Part shown: piece after piece, positions 26,312-34,871 of the stretch
Position numbering within the stretch: position 1 is the stretch's first letter
How the letters are laid out: each line of letters begins with the position of its first letter
Assembly: GCF_900102815.1 (NCBI RefSeq)
Contig: NZ_FNGF01000002.1
Span: forward strand, 310,001 to 374,000
Length of the DNA stretch: 64,000 nucleotides
From: Glycomyces sambucus
Lineage (GTDB): Bacteria; Actinomycetota; Actinomycetes; Mycobacteriales; Micromonosporaceae
Reading direction: 5' to 3'
Translations under genes and position numbers: made by a program
The notes under the pieces: model-generated
Database searches by the model: none
What the model saw: the letters and a program-made list of their open reading frames with translations, nothing else
What the model was told of the DNA's origin: nothing

Positions 26312-27907
26312 ATGAGGCGCACCGCCGTGCCCGCCGCCCTCGCCTGCACCGCCCTGGCCTGCGCCGCGCTGGCGGGGTGCGGGGCGGACTTCGACGGGAA
26401 CGGCTCCTCCAAGGCCCGCGCGGGCGTGGCCGACGTGCAGGACCGGGTGGGCAGCGTCGACTGGGGCGCGTGCGACCGCGACGCCATGTACGGCACCGCC
26501 GAGCTCACCGCGGCCGAGACCGCGTGGGCCGAAGCCCTCGAATGCGGATCGGTCCGCGTCCCGGTCGACTACGAGGACCCCGGCGGCCTCCAGGTGCGCA
26601 TCGCGATGGTCCGCCACCCCGCCACCGGCGCCGACCGCACCGGCTCCCTCCTGGTCAACCCCGGCGGCCCGGGCGGCTCGGGGATCGCGCTGGCCCAGTA
26701 CCCGTTCCTGCCCGAGGCGGTCACGGCCGCGTTCGACGTCGTCGGGTTCGACCCGCGCGGCACCGGCGCGAGCGCCGAACTCGCGTGCGGGTCCGAGGAG
26801 GCGTTCGACGCGGCCGTCACCGCCGTCGCGGCGACCGACCCGGCCGCGGTCACCGACGACCAGTCCGACGCCCTGAAGACCGGCGCGGCCGACTTCTCCG
26901 GCGAGTGCGCCCAGGAGAGCGACCCGGTGTTCCTGGAGCACATCGGGACCATGGAGGTCGCCCGCGACCTGGAGGTCATGCGCGCGGCCCTCGGCGACGA
27001 CGGGCTGACCTACCTCGGCTACTCCTACGGCACCTACATCGGGCAGCTCTACCTGTACCTCTACCCCGACCGGGTGCGCGCCATGGTCTTCGACGGGGTC
27101 ATGCGCACCACCGGCACGGTCCTCGACCTCGCCGAGGGGCAGGCCGCGGGCTTCGAGGCCGCGTGGCGGGCGTTCGTCGCCCACTGCCTGACCGTCGAGG
27201 GCTGCCCGTTCACCTCCGCGGCCACCGCCGACGCCGAGCTCACCGCGATCCTCACCCGCGCCCAGGCCGAGCTGGCCGGGTCGGTCACCGTCCCCGAACT
27301 GCTCGAAGCGGTCTCCCGGAGCCTCTACAGCGAAGCGAAGTGGACGGCCCTCGAACGGGTCCTCGCCGCGGCCGCCGACGGGTCGCCCCGCGACTTCGCC
27401 GCCGACCTCCGGGCCCTCGCGGGCGGCGCGGGCGCCGAGCGCGGCCTCCCGCGCCCGCTCCCGCCGGTCCCGCTGCCCCAGCGCGACGCCGACGCCGACT
27501 TCTACGCCGTCCAGTGCGCCGACCGCGACAACCCCGGCCACTTCGGCGCCTACGCCGACTCCGCGCAGGCCGCGTACGCGGCCTCGCCCCTGTTCGGGGC
27601 CGGGATCTCCTGGTCCTACCTGCCGTGCGCGACCTGGTCGGCCGACGAGCCGAACCCGTCCTCGATCTCCGGCGACGGCGCGCCGACCACCGTGCTCGTC
27701 GGCAACACCGGCGACCCGGCCACCCCGTACGCGTGGGCCCAGGCCGTCGCCGGGCAGCTCGACGCCGCCGTCCTGGTCACCTACGAGGGCTCCGGGCACA
27801 CCGCGTACGCGCTCGGCCACGCGTGCGTCGACGGGCCGGTCACCGCCTACCTGACCGACCTCACCGTCCCCGAGCAGGGCCTGCGCTGCCCGCAGGAACT
27901 CGACTGA
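26312..27907 (+). CDS. Secreted alpha/beta-hydrolase lipoprotein, tripeptidyl aminopeptidase (TAP) type
   Basis: A 531-residue lipoprotein; the signal ends in LAGC with Cys23. The alpha/beta-hydrolase fold has the oxyanion segment NPGGPGGSG, nucleophile Ser238 (GYSYGT), Asp468 (NTGDPATP) and His496 (GSGHTAY), and a TAP-like C-terminal domain. Related Streptomyces enzymes remove N-terminal tripeptides from extracellular proteins or act as esterases. ATG 26312 has GGGAG upstream; a longer in-frame opening from 26207 is unlikely because it would precede the signal peptide. Confidence 0.9.
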   Translation: MRRTAVPAALACTALACAALAGCGADFDGNGSSKARAGVADVQDRVGSVDWGACDRDAMYGTAELTAAETAWAEALECGSVRVPVDYEDPGGLQVRIAMVRHPATGADRTGSLLVNPGGPGGSGIALAQYPFLPEAVTAAFDVVGFDPRGTGASAELACGSEEAFDAAVTAVAATDPAAVTDDQSDALKTGAADFSGECAQESDPVFLEHIGTMEVARDLEVMRAALGDDGLTYLGYSYGTYIGQLYLYLYPDRVRAMVFDGVMRTTGTVLDLAEGQAAGFEAAWRAFVAHCLTVEGCPFTSAATADAELTAILTRAQAELAGSVTVPELLEAVSRSLYSEAKWTALERVLAAAADGSPRDFAADLRALAGGAGAERGLPRPLPPVPLPQRDADADFYAVQCADRDNPGHFGAYADSAQAAYAASPLFGAGISWSYLPCATWSADEPNPSSISGDGAPTTVLVGNTGDPATPYAWAQAVAGQLDAAVLVTYEGSGHTAYALGHACVDGPVTAYLTDLTVPEQGLRCPQELD

Positions 27908-28101
27908 CCCGACACAGTGGACCACCGGTACCGTGGGTCTCACTGGCGTGCGTACACCGACCGGTCACGCTGGCGCGTCTGGCAAGATGTCCCAGTCGCT
28001 CCGGGAGCCGCAATGCGGCGGAAGCGACGCCTGACCGTCGATGTGACGAAAGAAGCGCGAATGCACATTCCCCCCTGCCATGCACGGACGGAGGCGTCCG
28101 C

Positions 28102-28944
28102 ATGGTCGACATGACCTGGTTCGAAGCGATCGTGCTCGGGATCGTCCAGGGCCTGACCGAGATGCTGCCGGTGTCCTCCTCGGCGCACCTGCGGCTCACC
28201 TCGGCCCTGTTCTTCGAGGAGGACGCGGGGGCGTCGTTCACGGCGGTCACGCAGCTCGGCACCGAGACGGCGGTCCTCATCTACTTCTGGAAGGACATCG
28301 TCCGCATCCTCGTCGCCTGGTGGAAGGGCCTGTGGAACAAGGAGGAGCGCGGCGGGACCGACTACCGGCTCGGCTGGTACGTCATCATCGGCACGCTCCC
28401 GATCGTGTTCTTCGGCCTCATCTTCAAGGACGCCATCCGCGACGGGGCCCGCAACCTGTGGCTCGTGGCCTTCAGCCTCATCTTCTTCGGCCTCCTGCTC
28501 GCCCTCGCCGAGCTCGTCGGCAAGAAGACCCGCACCTGGGACGACTTCCGCATGAAGGACGGCCTCATCCTCGGCTTCGCCCAGGCCGGCGCGCTCATCC
28601 CCGGCGTCTCACGCTCGGGCGGCACCATCACCGCGGGCCTGTTCATCGGCCTCGACCGGGCGGTGGCCGCCAGGTACTCGTTCCTGCTGGCGATCCCGGC
28701 CGTGTTCGGCGCCGGCATCCTCAGCCTCGGCGACGTCTTCGAACCCGCCACCGAGGGGTCGGTGCCCTCGGGCGCGCAGATGCTCGTGGCCACGATCATC
28801 GCGTTCATCGTCGGCCTCGGCGCCGTCCACTGGATGCTCAAGTGGGTCGCCAAGCACAGCGTCTTCATCTTCGTGTGGTACCGCTGCATCCTCGGCGTGC
28901 TCGTCGTCATCATGCTGGAGACGGGCTACCTCCAGGCCACCTGA
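28102..28944 (+). CDS. uppP: UppP, undecaprenyl-diphosphatase
   Basis: A 280-residue integral membrane phosphatase (BacA family) that recycles undecaprenyl pyrophosphate for cell-wall synthesis and confers bacitracin tolerance. The signatures [18 protein letters not shown] (about 13-30) and PGVSRSG are intact. GGAGG is seven bases before ATG 28102; another ATG three codons on is possible. It stands alone and is followed by a strong terminator. Confidence 0.95.
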   Translation: MVDMTWFEAIVLGIVQGLTEMLPVSSSAHLRLTSALFFEEDAGASFTAVTQLGTETAVLIYFWKDIVRILVAWWKGLWNKEERGGTDYRLGWYVIIGTLPIVFFGLIFKDAIRDGARNLWLVAFSLIFFGLLLALAELVGKKTRTWDDFRMKDGLILGFAQAGALIPGVSRSGGTITAGLFIGLDRAVAARYSFLLAIPAVFGAGILSLGDVFEPATEGSVPSGAQMLVATIIAFIVGLGAVHWMLKWVAKHSVFIFVWYRCILGVLVVIMLETGYLQAT

Positions 28945-28952
28945 GCCGCGGG

Positions 28953-28984
28953 CGAAGGGCCGGTCCGTTCGGACCGGCCCTTCG
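28953..28984. terminator. Terminator after uppP
   Basis: A perfect 14-bp stem (28953-28966 with 28971-28984) with a GTTC loop, starting eight bases after the uppP stop. It lies between convergent uppP and eamA-type genes, so it may serve both. Confidence 0.85.
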
Positions 28985-28995
28985 GTCTATCTGCG

Positions 28996-29976
28996 TTACC
29001 GTGCGTCTTGCGCCTGTGCCCCTTGCGATCGTGCTTCTCGCGGTCGTGCCCCGCGCGACTCGGCGGCCGCGAGGGCCGTGATCGAGGCGAGCAGGATCAG
29101 CGACCCCGCGACGGCCGCCGCCGTCAGCGGCTCACCGAGTACCGCGACCGCCAGCACCGCCGCGGTCACCGGCTCGATGAGCATCATCACCGACGCCGTC
29201 GCCGCCCGCACCCGGGCCGCGCCCGCGAAGTACAGCGGGTACGCCAGCGCCGTGGTGAACACCGCGAGGTAGGCCATGAGCGCCCACGCCCGCACTGGGT
29301 CGCCGCCGCGGGGGAGCAGCCCCTCCAGCAGCGCCGGGACCAGCAGCACCGCGGCCCCGACCCCGAAGGACCACAACGTGATCGTGAACGGGTCCTCGCC
29401 GCGCTGCCCGGCGCTGCGGCCCAGCAGCGTCACCGCCGCGTACCCGGCCGCCGAGAGCAGTGCGAGCGCCGCGCCCGCGGGGTCGACGCTCGCGTCCCCG
29501 CCGACCAGGACCGCGAGCCCGACGACCGCTCCGGCGACGGCGAGCAGGCCGCCGCGCCCGAGCCGCTCGCCCAGCGCGAGCCGGGCCCCGAACGCGGTGA
29601 GCACCGGCCCCGAGCCGAGCGTGAGCAGCGTCGCGACCGCCACGCCCGTGGCCTCCACGGACGCGAAGTACGCGGTCTGGAACACCGCCATGCCGAACCC
29701 GGCGCCCAACAGGTGCCCCAGGCGGCCCCGCAGCGGGCGCCTCGGCGCGCGGGGGCCGCGCGCGACGCAGAACGCCCCGAGGAGCACCAGGCCGCCCAGG
29801 TGCCGCCAGAACGAGACCGCGGCCGGCCCGATGTCGGTGGCGGCGTAGATCAGGTCGGCGGCGGCGCCGGTGGTGCCCCAGGCGAGGCCGGTGACGGTGA
29901 GGAAGGCGAGCCCGCGGCGGGCCGAACCCGGTCCCGGGTGCGCTTCGATGACAGTGGCTGCGCCACTTGCGGACAT
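28996..29976 (-). CDS. EamA/DMT-family transporter
   Basis: A 326-residue membrane protein with ten apparent helices in two EamA repeats (about 20-150 and 165-300). The characteristic segment [20 protein letters not shown] lies near the end of the second repeat. The family exports metabolites or drugs. The C-terminal 25 residues are hydrophilic, Arg- and Ala-rich. CTGGAGG precedes ATG 29976. A leader peptide gene and terminator-like hairpin occupy the 130 bp upstream, so expression is probably attenuated. Confidence 0.9.
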   Translation of the reverse strand: MSASGAATVIEAHPGPGSARRGLAFLTVTGLAWGTTGAAADLIYAATDIGPAAVSFWRHLGGLVLLGAFCVARGPRAPRRPLRGRLGHLLGAGFGMAVFQTAYFASVEATGVAVATLLTLGSGPVLTAFGARLALGERLGRGGLLAVAGAVVGLAVLVGGDASVDPAGAALALLSAAGYAAVTLLGRSAGQRGEDPFTITLWSFGVGAAVLLVPALLEGLLPRGGDPVRAWALMAYLAVFTTALAYPLYFAGAARVRAATASVMMLIEPVTAAVLAVAVLGEPLTAAAVAGSLILLASITALAAAESRGARPREARSQGAQAQDAR

Positions 29977-30030
29977 GTGTCCTCCAGAGGAGAGTCAGAA
30001 CAAGGTCTCTCGTCTGCGGGCACACCGCGG

Positions 30031-30058
30031 AAACGCGACCGGCCCGTGGCCGGTCGCG
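30031..30058 (-). terminator. Attenuator hairpin in the leader of the EamA gene
   Basis: On the minus strand an 11-bp perfect stem (30058-30048 with 30044-30034, 3-nt loop) is followed immediately by TTT (30033-30031). It sits between the leader ORF and the transporter start, so it would terminate the transporter message early. The flanks (GGGCA and CACCGCG before; CGCGGTG and TGCCC after, 30029-30018) can pair in an alternative structure. Confidence 0.65.
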
Positions 30059-30075
30059 GTGCTCAGATGCCCGCC

Positions 30076-30108
30076 CTAGCGGACGGGCGGGGAGATGCCG
30101 AAGCGCAT
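30076..30108 (-). CDS. Ten-residue leader peptide MRFGISPPVR
   Basis: ATG 30108 to TAG 30076 encodes MRFGISPPVR. A 7-bp perfect hairpin (CCCGCCC at 30070-30076 with GGGCGGG at 30085-30091) overlaps its last codons and stop. The attenuator hairpin follows 17 bases later. Two consecutive prolines near the end are a known ribosome-slowing motif. The arrangement suggests that ribosome position on this ORF decides whether the EamA gene downstream is transcribed. AGGG about eight bases upstream is a weak ribosome site. Translation is unproven. Confidence 0.5.
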   Translation of the reverse strand: MRFGISPPVR

Positions 30109-30274
30109 GGCCGCAACCCTACACGCGCCCTGGCCCGCCCCGCTCCCGCGCGGCATGCCGGCTGCGGCGGCATGGAGGTGGCCGCCCCGGAGCGGCCGGT
30201 CGCCGTCCAGGACGCGGAGGCGGGTCACAGCCGCACTCCTGCACCAGTCTGACCCCGCGCGCCACCGCGCCCGG

Positions 30275-31510
30275 TCAGCGCGGCAGGTGCCTGCGGTAGG
30301 ACCGGACCACCGCGAGCGCGCACACCGCGCCCGCGCCGACGACCCCCAGCAGCAGCGCCGTCGCAGGCGCACCCGTGGCGGCCGCGACCGCCGCCAGCAG
30401 TGCGGGGGAGGCGAACCCGAGGTAGGAGACCGCGTAGAACACGCCGGTGAGCCCGGCCAGGTCCGCCGGTCCGGCGATGCGCTGCACCTCCAGGAGCCCC
30501 GAGACCATGCCGATCCCCATGCCCGCGCCCACGAGCACCGCCGCGGCCGCGCCCAGGGGCCAGGACTGCCAGTGCGCCGCCGCCGCGACCAGCGCCACCC
30601 CGGCCACGATCGTCACCAGGCCCGTGAGCACGCCGCGCGCCGAGTCCCGCCGGTCGATGCGCTTCGCCAAGGGCTGCACCGCGGCCGAGGCCGCCAGCGC
30701 GACCGACGTCAGCAGGGTCGCGTACGCGATGCCCCACCCCTCGGTCGCCCCCTTGAGCAGCACCGGCAGGTACCCGTAGCCGATCGCGGAGGCCGCGAAC
30801 ACCCACGGGCCGCCCACGAGCACGACCCGCGTGAACCGCCGGTGCCCCGCCGCGGGGACCCGCAACCGCGCGCGCAGCGGCCCTGGCATCCCGCCGCCGA
30901 TCGCCGTCTCAGGGGCACGGAGCACCAGCCACGCGAACGGCAGCGTCAGCGCCACGTGGATGAGGAACGGCAGCTGCTCGGGCCAGGGCCCCCACTGGGC
31001 GATGAGCCCGGCGACGCCCGCGCCCGCGAGCGACCCGAGCGAGAACGACAGCGTCGCGCGCCGCGCCCCGGCCCCGGTGTCGGCCGCCGGGTCGTGCGGC
31101 CACTGCGAGAGCTCCTTCATCCAGGCCGTGCCCACGCACGTCGCCGTCCCCACGGTGACCCCGGCGAGGAAGCGGCCCAGGCAGATCATCAGCGCCCCCG
31201 ACTCGCCGAACGCGAGCGCGGTGCTCGCCGCGACCGCCGCGAGCACGCCCGCGAACATGACCGGGCGCCGCCCGTACCGGTCGCTGAGCGCGCCCGAGAG
31301 CAGGAACGCGGGGACCAGGCCGCACACGTACACGCCGAGGAACCCGTTCACCGCCGCGGTCGAGTAGTGCTGGCGCTCCTGGTAGAGCAGCAGCAGCGGG
31401 CTGAACTGGTTGCCGGCCCAGCTGGTGGTGAACATGACCGCGAACAGGGTCCGCCACGGGCGCGTGCGCGGGGGCGCGATCGGCTCGGGCGGCGCCAGGG
31501 TCGCGCTCAT
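30275..31510 (-). CDS. MFS transporter
   Basis: A 411-residue major facilitator with about 12 helices. The loop 2-3 signature appears as GALSDRYGRRPVM (about 64-76), and a long central cytoplasmic loop follows helix 6. The ATG (31510) overlaps the stop of the GntR gene by four bases (31507-31510), so the two form an operon and the regulator probably controls this transporter. The substrate is unknown; a carboxylate or drug would fit a GntR/FCD partner. Confidence 0.9.
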   Translation of the reverse strand: MSATLAPPEPIAPPRTRPWRTLFAVMFTTSWAGNQFSPLLLLYQERQHYSTAAVNGFLGVYVCGLVPAFLLSGALSDRYGRRPVMFAGVLAAVAASTALAFGESGALMICLGRFLAGVTVGTATCVGTAWMKELSQWPHDPAADTGAGARRATLSFSLGSLAGAGVAGLIAQWGPWPEQLPFLIHVALTLPFAWLVLRAPETAIGGGMPGPLRARLRVPAAGHRRFTRVVLVGGPWVFAASAIGYGYLPVLLKGATEGWGIAYATLLTSVALAASAAVQPLAKRIDRRDSARGVLTGLVTIVAGVALVAAAAHWQSWPLGAAAAVLVGAGMGIGMVSGLLEVQRIAGPADLAGLTGVFYAVSYLGFASPALLAAVAAATGAPATALLLGVVGAGAVCALAVVRSYRRHLPR

Positions 31511-32139
31511 GCCAGGCCCTGGTGGCGCGAGAGGTGCACCTCCAGCACCGCGTGGTACGCGGCGGCGTCGTGCCGGCCCAGGCAGGCGGCCATCTCGCGG
31601 TGCTCGCGGAACGACAGGTCCAGGACCACGCCGCTGCCGGAGAGCACCAGGAACGCCAGCCGCAGCTGCCGGTCGCGCAGCAGGTCGAAGAAGTGCGCGG
31701 CGATCGGGTTGCCCGACAGGCCGACGACGGCGGCGTGGAAGTCGCAGTCGGCCTCCACGTACGCGGCCAGGTCCCCGGCGGCCAGCGCGGCCTCCTGCCG
31801 CGCCAGCGGCGCCCCCAGCGCCGCCTCGACCTCGGCCGCCGCGGGCGCCTGCGCGGCGATGCGCGCGACTGCGGTCCGCTCCAGGACCCCGCGGGTCTCG
31901 ATCAGGTCGGCGACCTCGGTCACCGACACCGGCTGCACCGTCGCGCCCTGCCGGGAGGAGAGGGTGATGAGCCGTTCGGCGGCGAGGCGCAGGAACGCCT
32001 CGTGCACGGGGGTGCGGCTGAGTTCCAGCTCCTCGCAGATGCGGCCCTCGCTGAGGCGCTCGCCTCCGGGGAGCTCGCCGGTGATGATGCGCCGCTTGGT
32101 GTACGCGTACGCGCGTTCGGCCGCCGCCTGTCCCGTCAC
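31507..32139 (-). CDS. GntR-family regulator with FCD ligand domain
   Basis: A 210-residue FadR-subfamily regulator. The N-terminal winged helix spans about 8-72 (LSEGRICEELELSRTPVHEAFLRL). The helical FCD domain at about 78-205 has metal-ligand histidines (DFHAAVV, EHREM, HLSRH). The start is GTG 32139, with TAGCGT eight bases upstream (leaderless). A duplicated TGCATGCAACGA motif overlaps its -35 region. It is co-transcribed and coupled with the MFS gene. Confidence 0.9.
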   Translation of the reverse strand: MTGQAAAERAYAYTKRRIITGELPGGERLSEGRICEELELSRTPVHEAFLRLAAERLITLSSRQGATVQPVSVTEVADLIETRGVLERTAVARIAAQAPAAAEVEAALGAPLARQEAALAAGDLAAYVEADCDFHAAVVGLSGNPIAAHFFDLLRDRQLRLAFLVLSGSGVVLDLSFREHREMAACLGRHDAAAYHAVLEVHLSRHQGLA

Positions 32140-32147
32140 GGGTCAGG

Positions 32148-32182
32148 ACGCTACCAGTTGCATGCAACGATGCATGCAACGA
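32148..32182 (-). promoter_or_regulatory. Promoter and tandem GntR operator
   Basis: Minus-strand -10 TAGCGT at 32153-32148. Upstream of it, TGCATGCAACGA occurs twice head to tail (32159-32170 and 32171-32182), each containing the palindrome TGCATGCA. This covers the spacer and -35 region, consistent with autorepression by the GntR protein. Confidence 0.6.
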
Positions 32183-32197
32183 TTCCGCCTCGTGGGA

Positions 32198-32761
32198 TCA
32201 GCCGCCGCTGCGCTGGCGCACCGCGTACCCGGCCTTGCGGTTGAGGTCGGCGACCTGGCGGTCGAGCCATTCGATCTCGGTGAGGTTGGTGGACCGGTGG
32301 ATCTGCATGAGGCCCTTGCGGAACGGGGAGTCGAGCTGCTCGGGCGGGATCGGGGTCCCGTTCGCGTCGAAGAACAGCTGCGCGGGCTGGTCGAGGAACT
32401 CGCGGCGCCGCGTCAGCACCAGGGCCTGCTCGCGGGGGTTCTCCAGGTGGTGGAGGAACGCCAGGAGCACGTACCACTTGTTGTCGTCGGTGATGAACCC
32501 CGGCTCGGGGTCGCGCAGCCACCGCCGCAGCTGGTCGGTGCCGGTCTGCGTGATCTCCAGCATGTGCCTGGGCGCAGCAACAGAGCCCGGCGCCGTGCGC
32601 CGGGTGAGGCATTGCGCGTCTTCGAGTTTCTTGATGGTGGGGTAGAGCGTACCGTCCGCGACCGGCCGCACGTGCCCGGCCAGGCTCGCGACGCGGTTCT
32701 TCAAGTCGTACCCGTGCAAGGGGAAGTCCCGCAGGAATCCGAGGATCGCCATCTTCAGCAT
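32198..32761 (-). CDS. PadR-family transcriptional regulator
   Basis: A 187-residue PadR protein: winged helix at 1-95 (MLKMAILGFLRDFPLHGYDL, DGTLYPTIKKLEDA) and a C-terminal helical dimerisation region. PadR proteins repress transporter or stress genes. CATAAT at 32773-32768 is six bases before the ATG, so the message is probably leaderless. No target gene is adjacent in an obvious operon; GntR-MFS lies downstream on the same strand with its own promoter. Confidence 0.9.
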   Translation of the reverse strand: MLKMAILGFLRDFPLHGYDLKNRVASLAGHVRPVADGTLYPTIKKLEDAQCLTRRTAPGSVAAPRHMLEITQTGTDQLRRWLRDPEPGFITDDNKWYVLLAFLHHLENPREQALVLTRRREFLDQPAQLFFDANGTPIPPEQLDSPFRKGLMQIHRSTNLTEIEWLDRQVADLNRKAGYAVRQRSGG

Positions 32762-32800
32762 GCGTCCATTATGCCATACATTTCAATATACATCGATCCC

Positions 32801-32816
32801 GAGGTTTAAAAACCTC
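32801..32816. promoter_or_regulatory. AT-rich inverted repeat upstream of padR
   Basis: GAGGTTT-AA-AAACCTC, a perfect 7-bp inverted repeat, about 40 bp upstream of the PadR start. Two ATACAT direct repeats (32776-32781, 32788-32793) lie between. It is either an operator for PadR or part of a terminator for plus-strand transcription. Confidence 0.4.
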
Positions 32817-32888
32817 CTTGTCAGTCAACGAAAGTGCCCCTCAAGAGCACGAGCACGGGCTCCGCCCGCGCACTCACCAAAAAGGAAA

Positions 32889-32926
32889 GCCCTCGCGGAT
32901 CCCCTGGTCCAGGGGCCTGCGAGGGC
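32889..32926. terminator. Terminator downstream of the HsdR-N type gene
   Basis: The outer stem GCCCTCGC/GCGAGGGC (32889-32896 with 32919-32926) encloses an inner CCCCTGG/CCAGGGG stem. Read on the minus strand, it is followed by TTTCCTTTTT (32888-32879), a good intrinsic terminator. Confidence 0.8.
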
Positions 32927-32948
32927 GTTTCGGAGCCGATGTGGAGCG

Positions 32949-34052
32949 TCAGTCGAGGGGCTGGGCGTAGCGCCGCACGGTCTCCCGGATCGCCTCCGAG
33001 TGGAGGTAGATGTCCTCGAGGGAGTCCAGCGGGTGCCGGGTCTCCACCTTGTCGGCGTCGAACAGGCCGAGGTACCGCTTCGTGCGCCCGTTGAAGTGCA
33101 GCCGTGCGATGGGCTTGCGGTTGTTGTCGTCCATGATGATCGCGCAGTAGCTCTTGGCGTCGCGCTGGACGATCCGGTGCGGCTTGACCTCGCCGCAGGC
33201 GATCGCCTTGACGATCTGGTAGCCGCCGATCTCCTCCAGGGTCGTCTCGACCCCGGACTCGCGCTTCTCGGTGGTCTCCTCCTCGACCGCGCCCTCTTCG
33301 GCGACGGCCGGCTCGGGTTCCGCGGTGGCCGGGAACGACGACCCGAGGGCGCTCTGGAGGCGGCTGTTGACCTGGTCGTTGAGGAACTGCGCGGACGCCT
33401 TCGCGACCAGCGGGGTGAAGTGCTCGCGCACGCGCTGCGTGAACGAGCCCTCGTACACCCGGGTGGTGAGGAGCTTGACCCACTCGGGTTCGGGCTCTTT
33501 GAACAGGGCGGCGAGGGTCCGCTTGATCTGGCCGATGTACTTCAGCTCCTCGGCGGCGTTGATGATCGAGTCGAGGTCGAAGGACTCCTTGGTCAGCTTC
33601 CGCAGCTCGGGCAGGAGCGTCTCGTCGAGGTCGTCGAAGTCGAGCACGAGGAACGGCTTCTCGTCCATGCGGTTGGGGGCGTCGAGGTCGGTGAAGAACC
33701 GGTACTCCGCGCCGTTGGTGAGCACGGCGATCCTGGCGTTGGTGACCGCGAAGTAGCGGTAGAGCTGGGAGGCGTTCTCCAGCGTCAGCGCGTCCTGCGG
33801 ACGCTTGCACTCGATGAGGATCTGGACCTCGCCCTGGTGCACGATCGCGTAGTCGATCTTCTCGCCCTTCTTGAGGCCGACGTCCGCGGTGAACTCGGGG
33901 ATGACCTCGTGCGGGTCGAACACGTCGTAGCCGAGGACGGTCGAGATGAAGGGCATGATGAAGGCGTTCTTCGCGCCTTCCTCGGTCTGGATGATGTCCC
34001 GCTGGTTGCGGACTTTGGCGACGAGGGCGGCGATCCGCTCGTTGAAGTCCAT
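32949..34052 (-). CDS. Orphan type I restriction HsdR N-terminal-like nuclease domain protein
   Basis: A 367-residue cytoplasmic protein. Residues about 20-130 match the HsdR-N nuclease domain: GEKIDYAI with Asp67 and LIECKRP with Glu81-x-Lys83 form a complete PD-(D/E)xK site. A Glu-rich linker (about 245-275) leads to a C-terminal domain with YCAIIMDDNNRKPIARLHFN and TKRYLGLFD. There is no helicase motor and no HsdM or HsdS nearby, so it is not a classical type I enzyme. AGGAG precedes the ATG. A promoter with a perfect inverted repeat just downstream suggests tight control. It may be a defence or housekeeping nuclease. Confidence 0.75.
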   Translation of the reverse strand: MDFNERIAALVAKVRNQRDIIQTEEGAKNAFIMPFISTVLGYDVFDPHEVIPEFTADVGLKKGEKIDYAIVHQGEVQILIECKRPQDALTLENASQLYRYFAVTNARIAVLTNGAEYRFFTDLDAPNRMDEKPFLVLDFDDLDETLLPELRKLTKESFDLDSIINAAEELKYIGQIKRTLAALFKEPEPEWVKLLTTRVYEGSFTQRVREHFTPLVAKASAQFLNDQVNSRLQSALGSSFPATAEPEPAVAEEGAVEEETTEKRESGVETTLEEIGGYQIVKAIACGEVKPHRIVQRDAKSYCAIIMDDNNRKPIARLHFNGRTKRYLGLFDADKVETRHPLDSLEDIYLHSEAIRETVRRYAQPLD

Positions 34053-34090
34053 GTCCCGCTCCTTTGCAAAAGCATGGCAGTGATGGGGGC

Positions 34091-34137
34091 GCTACTTCGA
34101 GTAGCAGAGCGTATAGCGCCGCCACCGGGCGGGACAA
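34091..34137 (-). promoter_or_regulatory. Promoter with downstream inverted repeat for the HsdR-N type gene
   Basis: On the minus strand, TTGTCC (34137-34132) and TATACG (34115-34110) are spaced 16 bp. GCTACT-TCG-AGTAGC (34105-34091) is a perfect 6-bp inverted repeat lying 5-19 bases past the -10, a position for a repressor. Confidence 0.5.
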
Positions 34138-34245
34138 CAGCCGTTCGGGCCCTTGCGCTCCACCGCCCGGACCATTCTGGAGCGACCGGATACGTTGCGG
34201 CCGTAGCCTTTCGGTGCATATCGCGAATTTCGAAGGCTTGTGCGA

Positions 34246-34809
34246 TCAGACGATGTGGAAGTACCACAGGGCGAGGTAGGCGGTCGCGCCGAGGAAGGCG
34301 ATGAGGACCAGGAGGACGAGCCATCCTGCGGCGGCCTCGAACATGCCGGGGCGGCCCGCGTCGCCGCCTGCCGCGGCCACCGGCTCCCACACGGACTCGT
34401 CGAGGATTCGCATGGGCGCGAGGGCCTTCGCGGGCGGGTACCAGGCCCGCGCCTGGTCGGCGAGGGCGGTGCGGTTGGCGGCCTGGAGGCGCCCGCGCCG
34501 GTTGTAGGAGAACAGGGCCACTTCGGACTCATCGGCGAGGGCGGCGACGGCGTCGTCCACGGGCATGCTCGTGTACAGGCGCCGTCTGCGGTCGGGGGCG
34601 CCGGTGCCGACGATCATGGGGACGTCCGCGGCGGTCACCTCGACGCCGGGCGCCTTGGCGGCGGCGACGGTCCGGGCGGACTCGACCGCGGCCTCCCACT
34701 GCGGGACGGGGAGGTGGTCGCCGTCGGTGCGGTCGAGGTGCCGCAGGTGCGCCTGGACGAGGCTGAGGAGGGCGTACGTCTGGGGCGGCACGTCGGACGG
34801 CATGTTCAT
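34246..34809 (-). CDS. Hypothetical tail-anchored protein
   Basis: A 187-residue protein with a soluble N-terminal part and one strongly hydrophobic helix near the C-terminus (WLVLLVLIAFLGATAYLALW, about 163-182), implying a tail-anchored protein facing the cytoplasm. The middle region PMIVGTGAPDRRRRLYTSMP is basic. ATG 34809 is followed by another ATG two codons on, and neither has a clear ribosome site. I do not recognise the family. The MurA paralogue gene lies 62 bp upstream on the same strand and could share a message. Confidence 0.6.
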   Translation of the reverse strand: MNMPSDVPPQTYALLSLVQAHLRHLDRTDGDHLPVPQWEAAVESARTVAAAKAPGVEVTAADVPMIVGTGAPDRRRRLYTSMPVDDAVAALADESEVALFSYNRRGRLQAANRTALADQARAWYPPAKALAPMRILDESVWEPVAAAGGDAGRPGMFEAAAGWLVLLVLIAFLGATAYLALWYFHIV

Positions 34810-34871
34810 GCGTTGAAGTGTCACATACCGTCGCGGTCGCCGCACCGGTCCCGACCTCGCGAGTGCGTCAC

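Noticed and set aside
32949..34052. A type I restriction-modification locus
   Set aside because: Only the nuclease-domain protein is present; there is no methylase, specificity subunit or helicase motor.
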